Assembly (NCBI GenBank): GCA_024220525.1 | Contig: JAMYWO010000002.1 | Span: 64,862-128,861 of the forward strand | Source of the DNA: Cochliopodium minus | Taxonomy: Eukaryota; Discosea; Himatismenida; Cochliopodiidae | Length of the DNA: 64,000 bases | Direction of reading: 5' to 3' | Shown: piece after piece, positions 23,152-41,934 of the stretch | Position numbering within the stretch: position 1 is the first letter of the stretch | Layout of the letters: the number at the start of each line of letters is the position of its first letter | Program-made: the position numbers and the translations under genes | The notes under the pieces: model-generated | Told to the model about the DNA's origin: nothing | What the model saw: the letters and a program-made list of their open reading frames with translations, nothing else | The model's database searches: none

Positions 23152-23264
23152 TTTTTAATCAACTTTTTTATATTTGTATTGAAAATTTTTTTAAAATATT
23201 AAATTTTTTTTTAATTTAATATTGATTAATATGACAAAAAAAAGTAAGAGAAAAGTAGAGAATA

Positions 23265-25667
23265 TTAATTATTATTGTTGTTTTGTTGTTGTTGCTGATC
23301 ATCTTCTTTATAAAGAGCGGTCTTCATATTTTTGATAACCAGTCCAGCATTATAAAGCTCAGTGGCAGATTTCTCGGGAATAGATTCGCAAAAAGTATCC
23401 AGCTTTTGGACAACAAAGTGGATCAAAGACTGAAGAATATCTCTCATCTCGTTACATTTCTTAGAAGTTTGTTCTTTTGTCCTCAATTGAAAAGTTTTAG
23501 GTTCAAAAGAAGGTAGAAGTTCGTTAGATTCGAGCTGTTTTTTCAAATAAACTAGGACAGTTGCAAAGTGAATCAAGGTACGCTGGCCGTTCTCGTTCTG
23601 CAGGTCCAGCTTCTCGATCTGTTTGTTGATTGAGTCGATCAGATAGATAATGGTGTTGATTTCAGAGATGAGTGTGTGCGAGAGGGTGATGAGAGAAACC
23701 TGCTCCTTTTTTTCTTTGTTGGATTTTTTGACTTGTTGCAAAAGTGATTTTAATTCCTAAGAAAATTTTTTAAATTTGTTGTTAAAATTTAAAAGAAAAA
23801 AATAAAAATGTTTTGAGAAACAAAAAAAAACAAAAATGTTTGTGAAAATAAAAAAAAAAATATTGGAAGATTACAGTTTGTAAAGAGTAAGACAAACGAG
23901 AGACAATCAACAATTTTTGGTTGGTGATACTCGCAATGATTCTCTCAAGGGTGAAATTGATGTCAATGATGGCGATTTCGATCGCCAAAAAGAGCTTGAG
24001 AATCTGTTCATGCTTCTCTGCCGCGATGAACCTCTTTTGAAGCGGGTTGAGTGTGTGGGTGCTGGTCGGTCTCGAGACCTTCTTAAATTCTTTGAGCTCT
24101 TCCCATTCATTTCCCATGAATCTGTTAATGAAATTTTTTATTTTTAAATTTTAATTTCAATTATTTTTTATTTTTTTATTTTTTTATTTTTTTATTTTTT
24201 TATTTTTTTATTTTTTTATTTTTTTATTTTTTATTTTTTANAAATAAAAAATAAAAAATAAAAAATAAAAAATAAAAAATAAAAAATAAAAAATAAAAAA
24301 TAAAAAATAAAAATAATACCTATTGGTATTTCTAAAAGTTTCGAAATCTTTTGGAATGACGGAATAATCCATGCTTGCCCTTTTGTTGCAAGAACCACAA
24401 ACATGGGACTCTTCATGCTGCTTCACCCCACAAAGCTTACAAGTAACATTGTAGTTCTTGCTGATATCCTCGAGCATTTCTTTGTAGCTGGGGCTCTGGA
24501 GAAATCTTGCGAATTGATCGTTTCTCATGTTCTAGAAGGAAAAATTTTGAAAATAAAAAATTAACAAAAAAATAATATTTTAAAATAAAAGTAAAAAATT
24601 ATTTTAAAAAAGCGATAATAACGAAAACTTTTTTGAGAATTCATAATTTGTACGAATATTAATATTGATCAAATTATCGATCATTTTTACTAAAAAAATT
24701 TCGATTTGTTATAAATTTCTGGATAGAATTGATGCACAAATTATTTGCAGTTCCGACAAATTTTGGAACGGAAAAAGATCGATGATATATCAATCAGCAT
24801 TTACAAATGATGAATAACAATTGGATTTCAAATATACAACATTATTTGATATTGATTTATCTAAAAAACTTTTGGCAACAAAGCAACCGGATTATGAAAG
24901 ATATAATCATTTTAAAGGTCCAAAAATTGTCTTTATATAATTTTATATTTTTTTTAGATTTAGATTATAAGAGAAAAATAAGATGTTGGAGAATCATTTT
25001 ATTGGTCTCGGAGACCTCCATGAAAATTAATAAATTATAAAATTTATATTTATATTTTATCAATTGGAGAAAATAGTTGATACCTGAATTGTATTGGAGA
25101 TCGATAAATCAAATACTGAATATAGAGGAAAAAAAAAATTTGAATGAAATTTCATCAAGCTGTTTAATTTTTTTTTTTTACAGGTTTTGGTTGGCTGATT
25201 GAGGGATTCTTTAATGGACAAGGAGATCTCATGTGGTGTTGGAACTTGTTTTGAAGATCCATCCTCAATAAAGGTTTCGTAGATATATTTGGCAGATTGG
25301 ATCAATTCTTCATTTGATTCGAGCTCCCTGAACAAGGATACCTCATCATAAAATTCCAATAATTCCAAGGAAAATTCCTTGCAAAAAAAAATATATGAAT
25401 TTATTATTCCATTAAAAATTATTCATTAAATTTCAAGGAAGATCTTTTGATGTTCATCTTTTAATATTTATAATATAAATATTTAATATATTTTATCTAT
25501 AACCAGTCCATCTATATATATTAATATATTCTTACATAGATGAGGAAGAACTCAAAATATTTGCGCTTGACATTTGTATCGAGTGTCTCTTCTCCAAAAT
25601 TGCTCAATATATTGAATATATTGGGATCTGATATTTTCTTATCTGAATCTCGAACTTTATTGCTCAT
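23265..25667 (-). CDS. RGS-domain / zinc-ribbon / coiled-coil protein
   Basis: An RGS domain (GTPase activator for G-alpha) is spread over four exons: NILSNFGEETLDTN...RKYFEFFLIY (25667 to about 25537), EFSLELLEFYDEVSLFRELE to ESLNQPTKT (25379 to about 25183), the short FDLSISNTIQ exon (about 25115-25084), and NMRNDQFARFLQSPSYKEML (24533 onward), matching helices 1-9 in order. The same exon then has CKLCGVKQHEESHVCGSCNK, a CxxC...CxxC zinc ribbon. Two further exons (24118-23875; 23759-23265) give a helical, coiled-coil-like C terminus ending in Gln/Asn runs. The intron at 24119-24320 contains the N at 24241. Splice phase fits across it (AG + A), but the palindromic repeat there makes the link to the last two exons uncertain. 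The 550-nt intron (24534-25083) is unusually long. Confidence 0.7.
24150..24320. repeat. Palindromic (TTTTTTTA)n - N - (AAAAAAT)n joint
   Basis: T-rich units to the left and A-rich units to the right of a single N at 24241. On the minus-strand gene the right arm follows the usual T-rich-coding-strand polarity and the left arm does not, so this is a candidate false joint. Confidence 0.65.
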
Positions 25668-25906
25668 TTATACGAATATCTCTTTTTATTCAACAATTTT
25701 TTTTTTAATTCAAATTCCAAAAAGAAAAAGAAATCTTTTCTCATCGATCAACTGTATTTTTTCAAATATTGAAACAATGTATTTCCGATTCAATCACTAA
25801 TTTATTTTATTTACATCACTAAATAACAGGGATGCAATTAAATCCATTTCTCTGAATAAAAAATCAAGAATTAAGAAAGAATCCAAACAAAAAAAATTAA
25901 AAAAAA

Positions 25907-27996
25907 ATGAGATCTTTGAGGCTGGATCAAAACAAAAGATTACATCTCTGGTTATTTTTTATTTTGGCTGTATTTGCGCTGTTGACCACATCAGGTGAAA
26001 AAGAAAAAATAATTTGGACTATTTCGATTATTTGATAGATTACAAATTTAGGAATTATATTTGGTTGGTCATCATTATTATTGGTATTCTTGAAAGAAGG
26101 AGAATATAATGGTGAGTTTGATAAGTTTCAAATAAATCAAATTCAATTTAAAATTTCATGAAAAGAGTATTGCAAGGAGGAAAATGGAATTTTGAATGTA
26201 AATATCAATTATAGACCAATTTCAATTTTCAGAAATTAATAAAACTTAGTGTGATGAACAAAATTTGAAATTGAACTTGATTTATACCGTATCAACCATT
26301 GTAACTCTTCTCGCGGGTCCAATATACGGAGTTATAGTAGACAAACTGAAAAGTAGATGGACATTATTTTTGACAGCAATATTCATGTCAACTGGTAAAA
26401 ATATATTAAAAAAATTAATAAAAATTAAAAAAAAAATTTCAATTAAAATTATTTTTAATAATAACCTTTATTGTGAATAGGATTTACTTTAGCTGGTTTT
26501 TGTGATTCTAAAACTTTCGATTATTGGATTGTTGCATTCTCCTTCATAAGTTTTGGAACTCATGGTGTTTTCTTTGCGATTATGGTTTATTTTTTTAAAA
26601 AAAATACATAGATAGATGCAAAAATAAAATTTGAATTTATCTCTTCTCAAATTTGGGTATTTTAATCAATAATTTTCATATTTCAAGAGAAAAAAAAAAA
26701 ATTTCTCCATCCCTTCAATAATTGATTAATTACGTTATCATTCTAAAAATATTTATGTTTAAAATTAAAAAAATTTAGCCAACAACACAATTCTTCAAAG
26801 GAAAAGAAGGATTCACGATGGCAGTGTACACTTCATCATTTGACTCTTCCACCATCATTTTCATTCTTTACAAGATGATAAACTTCTCCACTAATTGGAG
26901 TCTAAACTCCTTTTTTCTATGTTACAACGCAATTAGTGTATTTGCACTATTAGTCACTGTCATCTGGCCTTCTCCCAAAAATGAGTTTGTAGACAAAGAT
27001 GACATCAAAATTTCCGACCGCTTTAGTGAAGAAGAAAGCTCGAAACTGTTGTTAGGTAAAGTAAACAAGCACTCAAACAACGACACTTATGGCATTTACA
27101 GCCATCTTTCCTTCAAAGATATTTGGAAAACCAAATTTATTTATTTTTTGTGGATTTTTTTTGCTTGTGAAAATTTTTTTGTTTTTTTTTTGTCATTTTT
27201 TTTAAAAAAATTCTTATAACTTAGTCCCCATTTTCTGGATGAATACTTACATGGGCCAAGTAGAATTGAGAATAAATTCTTTAGCTGGTGGTGATAAGGA
27301 AACAGTTGATAACTTAGTCACCATTTTTTCATTTATCATGGTAAAAAAGAAATCATTAGATTAAGTTTATTTTTAATGAATTATTGATTAGCCTGCTTCC
27401 ATTTTTTTTTCTCCATTTTTTGGGAAACTCATTGACAGAAAGGGTAATGCAATGTCACTCCTTATATCGATGATAATCTGTTTATTGTGGTGTGCTTGTT
27501 TATTCGTTGACAGATGGCCATACTTCCAAATTGCGAGTTTCATCTTCTTTAGGTTCTTTTGCTTCATTTCTTTCGAAACATTATCTTTTAAATAACCTTT
27601 TTTTTAAAAAGTTTGTTTAGGTCTTGTTTTTATGCGTAAGACTTATCTAAAAAAAAACAGATTAATTTATTGATTAATTTTATTCTTTTAATTTTTAGCA
27701 CCATCATTTCTCTCGTCCCAAAAGTTTTTGGTTATGAGTATTTTGGCAGAGTTTTAGGATTATATGGAATTGTAAGTTATTATCTTTTTGTTAGTTTTAA
27801 CTTTACATTATTCATTTTATTATTTGACAAATAGTTCTTCGCTGTAATTTCTCCTCTTCAGTACGTTTTGACTGATATCACCCTTTTGAAAATGAGAGGT
27901 GATTTCTTTTTGGAAAACTGTTTACAATTTGTTACCTTGTTTTTGGCTTCAATTCTGTTTCTTCCATTTTTGTGGAAATTCATGAAAAATAATTAA
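25907..27996 (+). CDS. MFS transporter, SLC43-like (amino-acid type)
   Basis: About eleven small exons code for roughly 480 residues with 12 predicted membrane helices. Family pattern: FILAVFALLTTS-GIIFGWSSLLLVFLKEGEY, CDEQNLKLNLIYTVSTIV, AGPIYGVIVDKLKSRWTLFL (the MFS loop 2-3 G-x-x-x-D-R/K motif), then TSSFDSSTIIFILYKMI and a long central loop with acidic serines, and in the second half FFGKLIDRKGNAMSLL and YFGRVLGLYGIFFAVISPLQ. This resembles SLC43 (LAT3/LAT4) facilitators of large neutral amino acids. Substrate is inferred from family only. The last exon ends LWKFMKNN at a TAA. Confidence 0.8.
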
Positions 27997-28273
27997 ATGT
28001 TAATAATATTTTGTTTTCAATTAAGAGGTGGAAGTTTTATTGTTTGATCGTCATCATTTTTTTTGATGACTATTTTCAGATTGCAAATTGAGTTTTTTTT
28101 TGTTCTTAATCCTCACTAATATAATTTAAATCCGCTGGGATTACCACCATTAATATTTTGTTTAAAGAAATTTCTTTTAAATACATACTGTTAACATAGG
28201 GTATGTCATTTTGTCAAGTCAGGACATCAATTCAGAATTTTGATTTTTCAAAATAAATTTAAAAAAAATAAAA

Positions 28274-30798
28274 ATGAAAAATCTGTTTATTTGTTTGATA
28301 GCTTTTTTATTTATTGGATCCATCAGTTCCACTGGTATTTATCTCACTTTTAGAAATGATGGTATCTCTAATATATTCAATCAAATCTCCAATGATGTCA
28401 TGAATAAGGTAAATAACGATAAATCCATCCCTCCTGTATCAGGATCCAACAATCAAGTTTCCTATACGTAAATTAATAAAAATATAAAATTTTTATAGCG
28501 TTGAAATTTTATAATTTCTTAAATGTTCCAGATTCGAAAATTGGGCTGTTGATATCTTTCTCCAGACACCAGATACAACCCAAGCAAGCAATAATTATGC
28601 TTTTCAATGGTAAAAGAAAATTTTGTGAATAAAGATGTTTCCCATCCGATACTTAATACTTTACTAGGTTGTTGTTCCAATTCCAATTTGAATGGACTTA
28701 TCATATGACTGCAAAATCATGGCCAAATCCAAGCGAAAGCGGGTAAAATAAATATAATAAAGCAATTGTTCAAATATACTTTTTTCATTGGTTTATTCAA
28801 ATAATTTATTCCGATAATTTTAAATGAGTTTAATATGATTCTCTATAGATATTATATATAACTGGTCTAAATTTTCAATCCCATTTTTTTATTTCTTCAT
28901 CAAGAACTATATATGTTTGGACACAAAATTGGAATCAAAAATCTTTATTGTTGACCTCCACCATCAATATTGCAGCAAATCCTCCAACCTATAATTGCGA
29001 TTCTGCCCAAATAGTTGCAAATGGAGATGATATCTATATCTATGTGGATTGCTCTGATACCTTCTGTTTGATCCCGACTGATGATATCGCCAACTCCATC
29101 GCCACCTCATTCGTGCCAACCTTCCAAACCGAATTGCAAAAGACAATGAATACAGAATTCTCCAAGGTGTTTGAAGACATCAATTTGATGAAGAAGATCG
29201 AATTGGAAGCAAATGCTGCTTTGATGTAAGAAATTCCAAATTTTTTCCTTCCAATTTAATTTTCATTTCAACATTAACATAAAAAAATTTGTTAAATACA
29301 TCATACTCCATCCCTAACTACAACTTATTTTAAAAGTTTGGATCTTGAAGGAGCATGGTCTTTAATTCCCGACGGGACAAAAACACCAGGTATCATCGTT
29401 GCACCAACAGGAATGGTGTTGTCTGATCTCAACAACAATATCGTCACCCCTCCTTTTCCAGACAACTACACTGTCCCAAGCAGCGTCCTCAACAACCCTC
29501 CACGTGAATTGAACATCTACATCACTCCATACTTCATGGAAACAAGCTTTTGGGCAGTCAACAACATTGGTTATTTTAACAGGACTTTGACTGATGCTGA
29601 AGGTAAAAAAGTTTTCAAAATTATATCATAAATAATTGTATACATAAAGATTAATGTTTGTATTTCAAGAATTTGTATTTAAAAAAATTAAATTTTAAAA
29701 CAATTTTTGATACCAATCAATTTTGATCTGTTTGGAACAACCTATAAATGATAAATTCATAATTTTTCGCATAAAAAAAAATTATAGTTCCTGCTTCCAG
29801 CCCCGTTCATCTTACCACCAACGACGGATTCTTCTCAAGTGCTGTACCAGGGTTGACAAGCTATCCTAACCTCAATTTGACAGTGGCCACCTCTATCATC
29901 AGCACTCCTTACTTCTTCATGAACACAACCGGTTTGTATGCCTTTGCTGCAAACTTGCAACTTGATTTCAACATCGTCAATCAAACCACAATTGTGAAGA
30001 ACGCATTCGGAGTCACCATCAGCATCAACTTTAACCTGAACTCTACCGTCACACAAAGCGGAAAGTTGTTTTTGAACTCCACTATCATCAACCACTCCGA
30101 GACCGTCACCATCACCTACACCAACGTCGGACAAGTCATCGGGGATGCTTTCTCCCAATTAGTCGATCTCATCTTCTCCATCATCAAGTTCCCTGGTTTC
30201 GGCATCCCTATCCCTGCCAGTGTTTCCATCAACACCCCAGAAACAACTTATGGGGCTGGTTACCTTCAAATTGGAATGAACTATGTCTACAACGTCCCTT
30301 CTAGCCCAAAGAAAGCTCCTCTCAAAAGACCTCCTAATGTTGATGGAAAAAAGGCTCGTCACTACAAACTCACCGCCAATTCCACTCACATTGACATCAA
30401 ACCTGCTCCTCAATCTCCTTCCGCTGTTCAATTGTGTGGTGATGGAAGTGACAGTTGTCCTAGTGGGCAAACTTGTACCCCTTTTTTTTATCTTTTCTTG
30501 TTTTTATTTTTCTTCATTTTTTTCTTATTTTTTCATTATCATTCCTTTCAACCTTTTTTCTAAAGGTTGTAAAACAAGTAGTGGGTTGACCAATATCAAG
30601 TATGGATGTTGCCCTTTCGCGAATGCAGTTTGCTGTGGAAGCGCATGTGACACTTGGTAAAAATAATTGATTTCTTGTTTCATTTGAAATGACATTTCCT
30701 TTTTTTTTAGTTGTCCTTTGGGTTACATGTGCTACAGCGATTGTAGTTGCGGTGATGGATTTGGAAAGATCTTTCAATCCAGTCAATTACTCTTTTAA
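28274..30798 (+). CDS. Secreted BPI/LBP-like protein with C-terminal granulin domain
   Basis: Signal peptide MKNLFICLIAFLFIGSISS, then a tubular lipid-binding BPI/LBP fold in two halves: GIYLTFRNDGISNIFNQI (family G.....GL.....), DGAWSLIPDGT-like central crossover, LTTNDGFFSSAVPGL...YFFMNTTGLY, and VSINTPETTYGAGYLQIGMNYVY at the end. A linker (SSPKKAPLKRPPNVDGKKARH) leads into a cysteine module spread over three exons: CPSGQTCCKTSSG, KYGCCPFANAVCCG and TCCPLGYMCYSDCSC. That is the paired-Cys spacing of a granulin repeat. Both splice joins fall inside Cys codons (T|GT and TG|T), which supports the exon calls. BPI/LBP proteins bind lipopolysaccharide and lipids; a role on ingested bacteria is inferred. 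At least eight exons. Confidence 0.85.
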
Positions 30799-30965
30799 TT
30801 TCAAATTAAATTTCTTTTTTATTTCATTTTATATCTGTTGTGATCACTCTATTTCGATTAATGTTCATATTTGAATTCAACATCCATTATGTATTTCCCT
30901 CCTTTTTGCTTTTTTCATAAATCAATTTATAAAAATAATTAAAAAAAATTGGCCAATTTTTTATC

Positions 30966-33010
30966 ATGAATGATTTAGACTTAGAGATTAATGAAATCAA
31001 AGAAAAAATCCGATTGATTGAGAATTGTCTTGAGAAAAACAAGAATTATCAGAATCATTTGAAGAATCAAGCCGATATCATCAATAAATCTCTCGATAGA
31101 AATGCCCAATTGATGAGTTCTTGGAATTCTATCTATAAGAAATCAATCAAAAAAAATATAAAGAAGAAAATGGGCATAGAGAATTCTTTTTTCATTGACG
31201 AAGAAAATAAAGTAATTTTTCTCAATAAAAAAACCTTTTTGAAATATAATTTTTTTTCCTTTGTTTAAACATAAGAAACCAGATTTAAATCAAGATGCCA
31301 ATGAAAACAAAAATCTGATCCCAATAAAGTTCAAATCTATGAAATGTATGTGAAAAAAAAAAAACCAATTTTTATCTTTTCTTTATAAAATTTATTTTTA
31401 AATAAATTATTATAACAAGGGACAAATATTGAAATAAATAAATTGAAAGATGCAATAAGGATAGAGCAACAGATCCATTTGACTACATCACTGTTTCACA
31501 AGTATGCCAATACTGATCAGAAAATCAATGATATAGGAAACTTGAATGAGGAATGCGAAAAGATTAAAAATATGAATGAAGAAGATTTGGATAAGCTTCC
31601 ATATGATGATTTGGATTGGAAAAAGGTAAAAAAAAAAAAATTTTTGTTGTCCACTATCTTTGCAAATTTATAATTGTTGTATCCTTTCATTCTTATTGGA
31701 AGATTTCATAAAAATCAAATTTTGAGATCTGTTTATATCAGATGATTTCAAAAATAATTCACAATATCTTTATAATACTGTATATTCAATGATTCCCTAA
31801 AAGATTTCCAGCCAAGTAGAAACAAAGAACGAGGCGCAGTGCAAAATGAAATGGGAAAACATCAACCCCAATGTATCTCACGAAGAATGGTCAGAAGGAG
31901 AAAGGAACAAGTTGTTTAATCTCATAGATGAGAATAGTGTTGACAACAAAAGAGATTGGGAAGAAATTTCGTATCAATTTGGCGAAGAAAGGTAATTTTT
32001 TTTTTTTTTGAATAAAACCATTTTAATTAACAATCCTTTTCTAAATTCTCACTTTATTCTCACTTTCAAAATTATTGTAAAAAATATTAACATATAATTT
32101 GGGATATATAGATAATTTGAGATATAAAAATTGATCCATATATGGATGATTAAATTCTCAATTTTTATTTTTTTTATTTGTTTATTTATTAAAGGAATAA
32201 TTATGTTATTTATTTTTAATTTAAAAAGAAACACCCTCCAATGTTTCAAACAATGGCAACTGAAAAACAAGGACCAAATAAAAGGAAATTGGACAAAGGA
32301 AGAAGACGAAAAGCTGAAAGAGGCAGCCATGCAGTACGGTGGCAAAAATTGGTCTTTCGTTTCCAAACACGTCGGCACTCGTTCTGCACAACAATGTCAG
32401 AGTCGTTGGAAAGAGGCCATGGATCCAAAAATCAATAAAGGTACTTTAATTTTAGTTTTTAATTTTTTTAAAATTTTAATAAAGTTTATTTATTTTTTAT
32501 TTTTTAAACTTTTTTCATATTTTTTTAATCATTTCCCTCATATTTTTTTAATTTTTTTTTTTTAAAAAATATTTGTTTAATCTCATTTCGTTATTTTCAA
32601 TTTTCCTAATTTTACTTTTAATTTTGATTTTTAATTTTATTTTAATTTGATTTTTGATTTTTTATTCTTTATTTATTAAAAATTGAAATATTATTTTTCA
32701 TTCTACTTTTTTTATTTTTTTTTATTTTATTTTTTATTGTCCCCGAATAAATATTGGAATTTTTTTGTTAATAAAATATAAGGATCTTTCACAGAACATG
32801 CTGACATGGCGCTGGCAATAACAGTAAAGTGTTTCGGGATGAACTGGGCCAAAATAGAAAAGTATGTGGGAAACAAGACGGACCAACAGTGCAGGGAGCG
32901 TTGGGTCAACGTTTTGAACAGCACCATCAAAAAAACAGAGTGGACTGAAGAAGAAGACCAACTTTTGAGCAATGCTGTCAAAATACATGGAACAAAGAAT
33001 TGGGTCAAAG
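30966..33010 (+). CDS. snapc4: SNAPC4-like Myb protein, 5' part
   Basis: The largest SNAPc subunit binds the PSE of snRNA genes and recruits Pol II or Pol III. An N-terminal coiled coil (MNDLDLEINEIKEKIRLIEN...) precedes 4.5 Myb repeats: KWTNIEINKLKDAI...WKKISSQVETKNEAQCKMKW; EWSEGERNKLF...WEEISYQFGEER-NTLQCFKQW; NWTKEEDEKLKEAAMQYGGK...AQQCQSRWKEAM; SFTEHADMALAITVKCFGMN...QQCRERWVNVL; EWTEEEDQLLSNAVKIHGTK-NWVK. The repeat number is the hallmark of SNAP190. The gene stops in mid-repeat at a donor (33010, phase 1). The intron behind it is a (TTTTTTA)n array ending at the N at 33134, and the sequence beyond is an SLC4 transporter. The missing end is the exon at 1554-2269. Confidence 0.88.
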
Positions 33011-33134
33011 GTATTTTTTATTTTTTTATTTTTTTATCTTTTTATCTTTTATTTTATCTTTTATTTTTTATTTTTTATTTTTTATTTTTTATTTTTTATT
33101 TTTTATTTTTTATTTTTTATTTTTTATTTTTTAN
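33011..33134. repeat. (TTTTTTA)n array ending in an N
   Basis: Start of the SNAPC4 fifth-repeat intron, running as TTTTTTA units to the N at 33134. The unique sequence after it (CTTTCAATTACTTTC...) belongs to a different gene. The same T-rich array resumes at 1410 in front of the missing exon. Confidence 0.8.
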
Positions 33135-33325
33135 CTTTCAATTACTTTCATTTATTATAATCTATATCCATCTGTATTTCTTCAATTAAAGAAATAAATA
33201 TAATTTATTCCTGTTAACAGTGATTTTTTTTTATTTTTCAAATTTTCATTTTTTGAAGATTTTTTTCAAACAAAAAAAAGAACAACTTATATTGAATCAA
33301 ATTTTTAAATCTTTATGTTTTTTAG

Positions 33326-35785
33326 CACCAAAGCTCAAATCAATTATTTATGGAAGAGAAAAACAAAGTAATGACGCGAGAAAATTTGTTATTACAACCT
33401 GTGAATTAAACAGCGTAAAGAATAGAGCGATAGGATATATGAGACTCCAAAGGCCATGTAACATAGGAAATAACAATATGCTTAAACATGTTTTCATAGT
33501 CATTGCATCACCATTTGAAAAGAAAACAAAAAGTTGTTTGGAGACAGCTTGCACATTCGGAACGATGCTGTCTAATATTGATACTTTATTTGAGTTTGAA
33601 AATGCGAACAGTGCTGAGAGGGTAAGAGAGATAATAAGAGATTATGCTGGTAATTTTTTTTAAAAAAAAAATATTTTCAAAAAATTAATTTTGTTATTTT
33701 TAAATTTTTTTTATGATAAACAGAAAACGAGAGATCTTCAAAATTGGAAGTTTTAGAATCGCATCCAATTCCATCCAGCAAAATGATTTTTAGTGGTATA
33801 GTTGCAGATGTAAAAAAGAGGTTACCTTTTTACTTTTCTGATTATAAGGGTAAAAATTAAGTATAACCTCTTTTATTTTTTAACTATAATTTAAATGAAT
33901 AGATGGGGTGATAGGAAATAAAGCACTATCAAAGACAATATCAACCAGTTTTTTTTTGTTTTTTGCTATATTTTTTCCAACCATCGCTTTTGGGTATCTC
34001 AATCAAACCAACACAAGTGGAGCTTTAAGTAATAAAATTTCATTAAGTATTTCAAAATTAACAACAACTAATGAAAACAGCTGTCAAAAAAATAATATGG
34101 TCTCAGACTATTGGAGGATTGGCTTTTGGCTTAATTGGAGGTAAATTTATATTAAATTTAAAGAATATTTTAAAATTTTAATTCTTTTTTTTGACAGGGG
34201 AACCTCTCATTGTATTGTTACCCACCGCTCCTCTGGCTTTATATACAAAGGGTCACTAATTTTTTAAAGGAAAAATAATTCTTTCATTTTGTTTTTTTTT
34301 TTTAGTGCTTTATGGTATTGCCAAAAACAATGGTGTAGATTTTTTGCCTTTATACACATGGACAGGCTTGTTTACTTGTTTTTTTCTGATTATTTTTTCT
34401 ATCACAAATGCCAGGTAAATAATTTTTATTTCCAAAAATTTTATTTCCAAAAATTTTATTTCCAAAAACATTTTTTTATGCCTCTGATAGTGTATTAATG
34501 AAAAAATCAACAAGATTCGTCGAAGAAACTTTCTCTCTATTCATTGTGGTTGCTTTTAGTTACGATTCAATCAAACCAGTGATCGAATCTCTTATTAGGA
34601 ACTATTGTTTCTCAGAAAATTGTAGTCCTGAAAAGTTTTTTCTTTTTGCTTTTTTAAACTTTGCAACTGCTTATCTCGCATACAAACTCTTTATGATACG
34701 TAAAAGTGTTTTGGTAAAACAAACATTATTATACCAAACTTCAGTTCAGTAATTCTTTTTTTCTTTAATAGATGAGCCCTAGGGTCAGAGAATTTTTATC
34801 AGATTATGCACTGCCCATTTCTTGTGTTATAATGTCAGTAGTTGGATTTTTGTTTAGAAAAGTAAACAGTAAGTTTCATTTTTAAATATTCAAAGTTTTT
34901 AAGCAATATTTTAATTTGAATAGTCGAACCCTTTGAAATAATGAACACTGCAAGCTGGAAATTTGTTGATATACTTAACATACAAAAGGGGTATGTTGTT
35001 TTATCATGTGCGTTCGGTCTACTGTTGTCTCTGCTTTTTTTTATGGATCAAAACATATCTGCTGCATTGTTACATGCAAAGGAGAACAAATTAAAAAAGG
35101 GTGCAGCTTTTCATTATGACTTACTTTTAATAGCATTAGTCAACATTTTTTTGTCTTTGTTTGGGATGCCATGGTATATTTTTTTTTTTTATAAAAAACA
35201 ATTTTTAAATAATCAAATATTAGGGTTCATGCAGGTACTTAATTATATTACAAAACATTTTTTTGATCAACATTTTTTCATAAAGCTTTGCCTCACACAC
35301 CCCTACATGCGAGAGCACTTGCTGACACAGAAGAAATTGTGGAAGAAGGAGAATTAAAACAAATAGTTGTACGTTCAAGGGAAACGAGACTCACTGCCAT
35401 AATTACTCACACTGCGATTGGACTCACTCTGTTGATAACATCTTCCTTTAAATGGGTTCCAGTTCCAGTTTTATATGGTGTTTTTCTTTATTGTGGTATT
35501 AGTGCTTTGAGTGGCAACAAATTTTTTGAAAGAATTTTGTTGTTTTTTACTCAACAAACTATGTACCCTCCCAATCATTACATTAGAAGAGTAAGGCATC
35601 GTGTGGTTCACCTTTTCACTTTGTTTCAAACCAGTTGTTGTCTTGTGTTGATCTTTTTCGGATTTTTCCCCGTGCTCATTGTTCAGATCTTCATTCCTGC
35701 TGTCATCATCCTTTTGTTGCCCATAAGACAATTTCTTGCCCCCAAACTGTTTAGTCATGAAGATTTGGTGGCTCTTGATACCTGA
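33326..35785 (+). CDS. SLC4-family anion (bicarbonate-type) transporter, 5'-partial
   Basis: SLC4 proteins exchange or cotransport bicarbonate, chloride or borate. The cytoplasmic domain (exon from 33326: [15 protein letters not shown]...[20 protein letters not shown]) has the band-3 core pattern. [10 protein letters not shown] and the helices after it start the membrane domain ([17 protein letters not shown]...[19 protein letters not shown]). The second half has [34 protein letters not shown] and [19 protein letters not shown], the family block written GLPW...HTP.H in anion exchangers, and ends VALDT at 35785. About ten exons. The first coding exon is missing: the open frame starts at an acceptor (33325), 190 bp after the N at 33134. 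Substrate cannot be told. Confidence 0.85.
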
Positions 35786-36029
35786 ATTCTTTATCAAGTT
35801 AATTTGAAAAATTTAAAATATTTATTTCAATCTTCCTTTTTTATTAATGAATCGCTTCTTCCATTCAAGGTAGATTTTTATAATATATACATGAATATGT
35901 TTATCTTTTGAAATTCTATTCATCATAAAATGAAGATTTAATTCGTAATAAAATTATATTTTTTTCATTTGAAAAAAGATAAAAAATTAAAATAAATTTT
36001 TAATAATCTAATTTGTATAAAAATAAAAA

Positions 36030-41879
<5,850 letters not shown>

Positions 41880-41934
41880 ATTTGAAGTTGTTTAATTAAA
41901 TGATGCAAAATAAAAAAAATTGAAATCAAATTTG

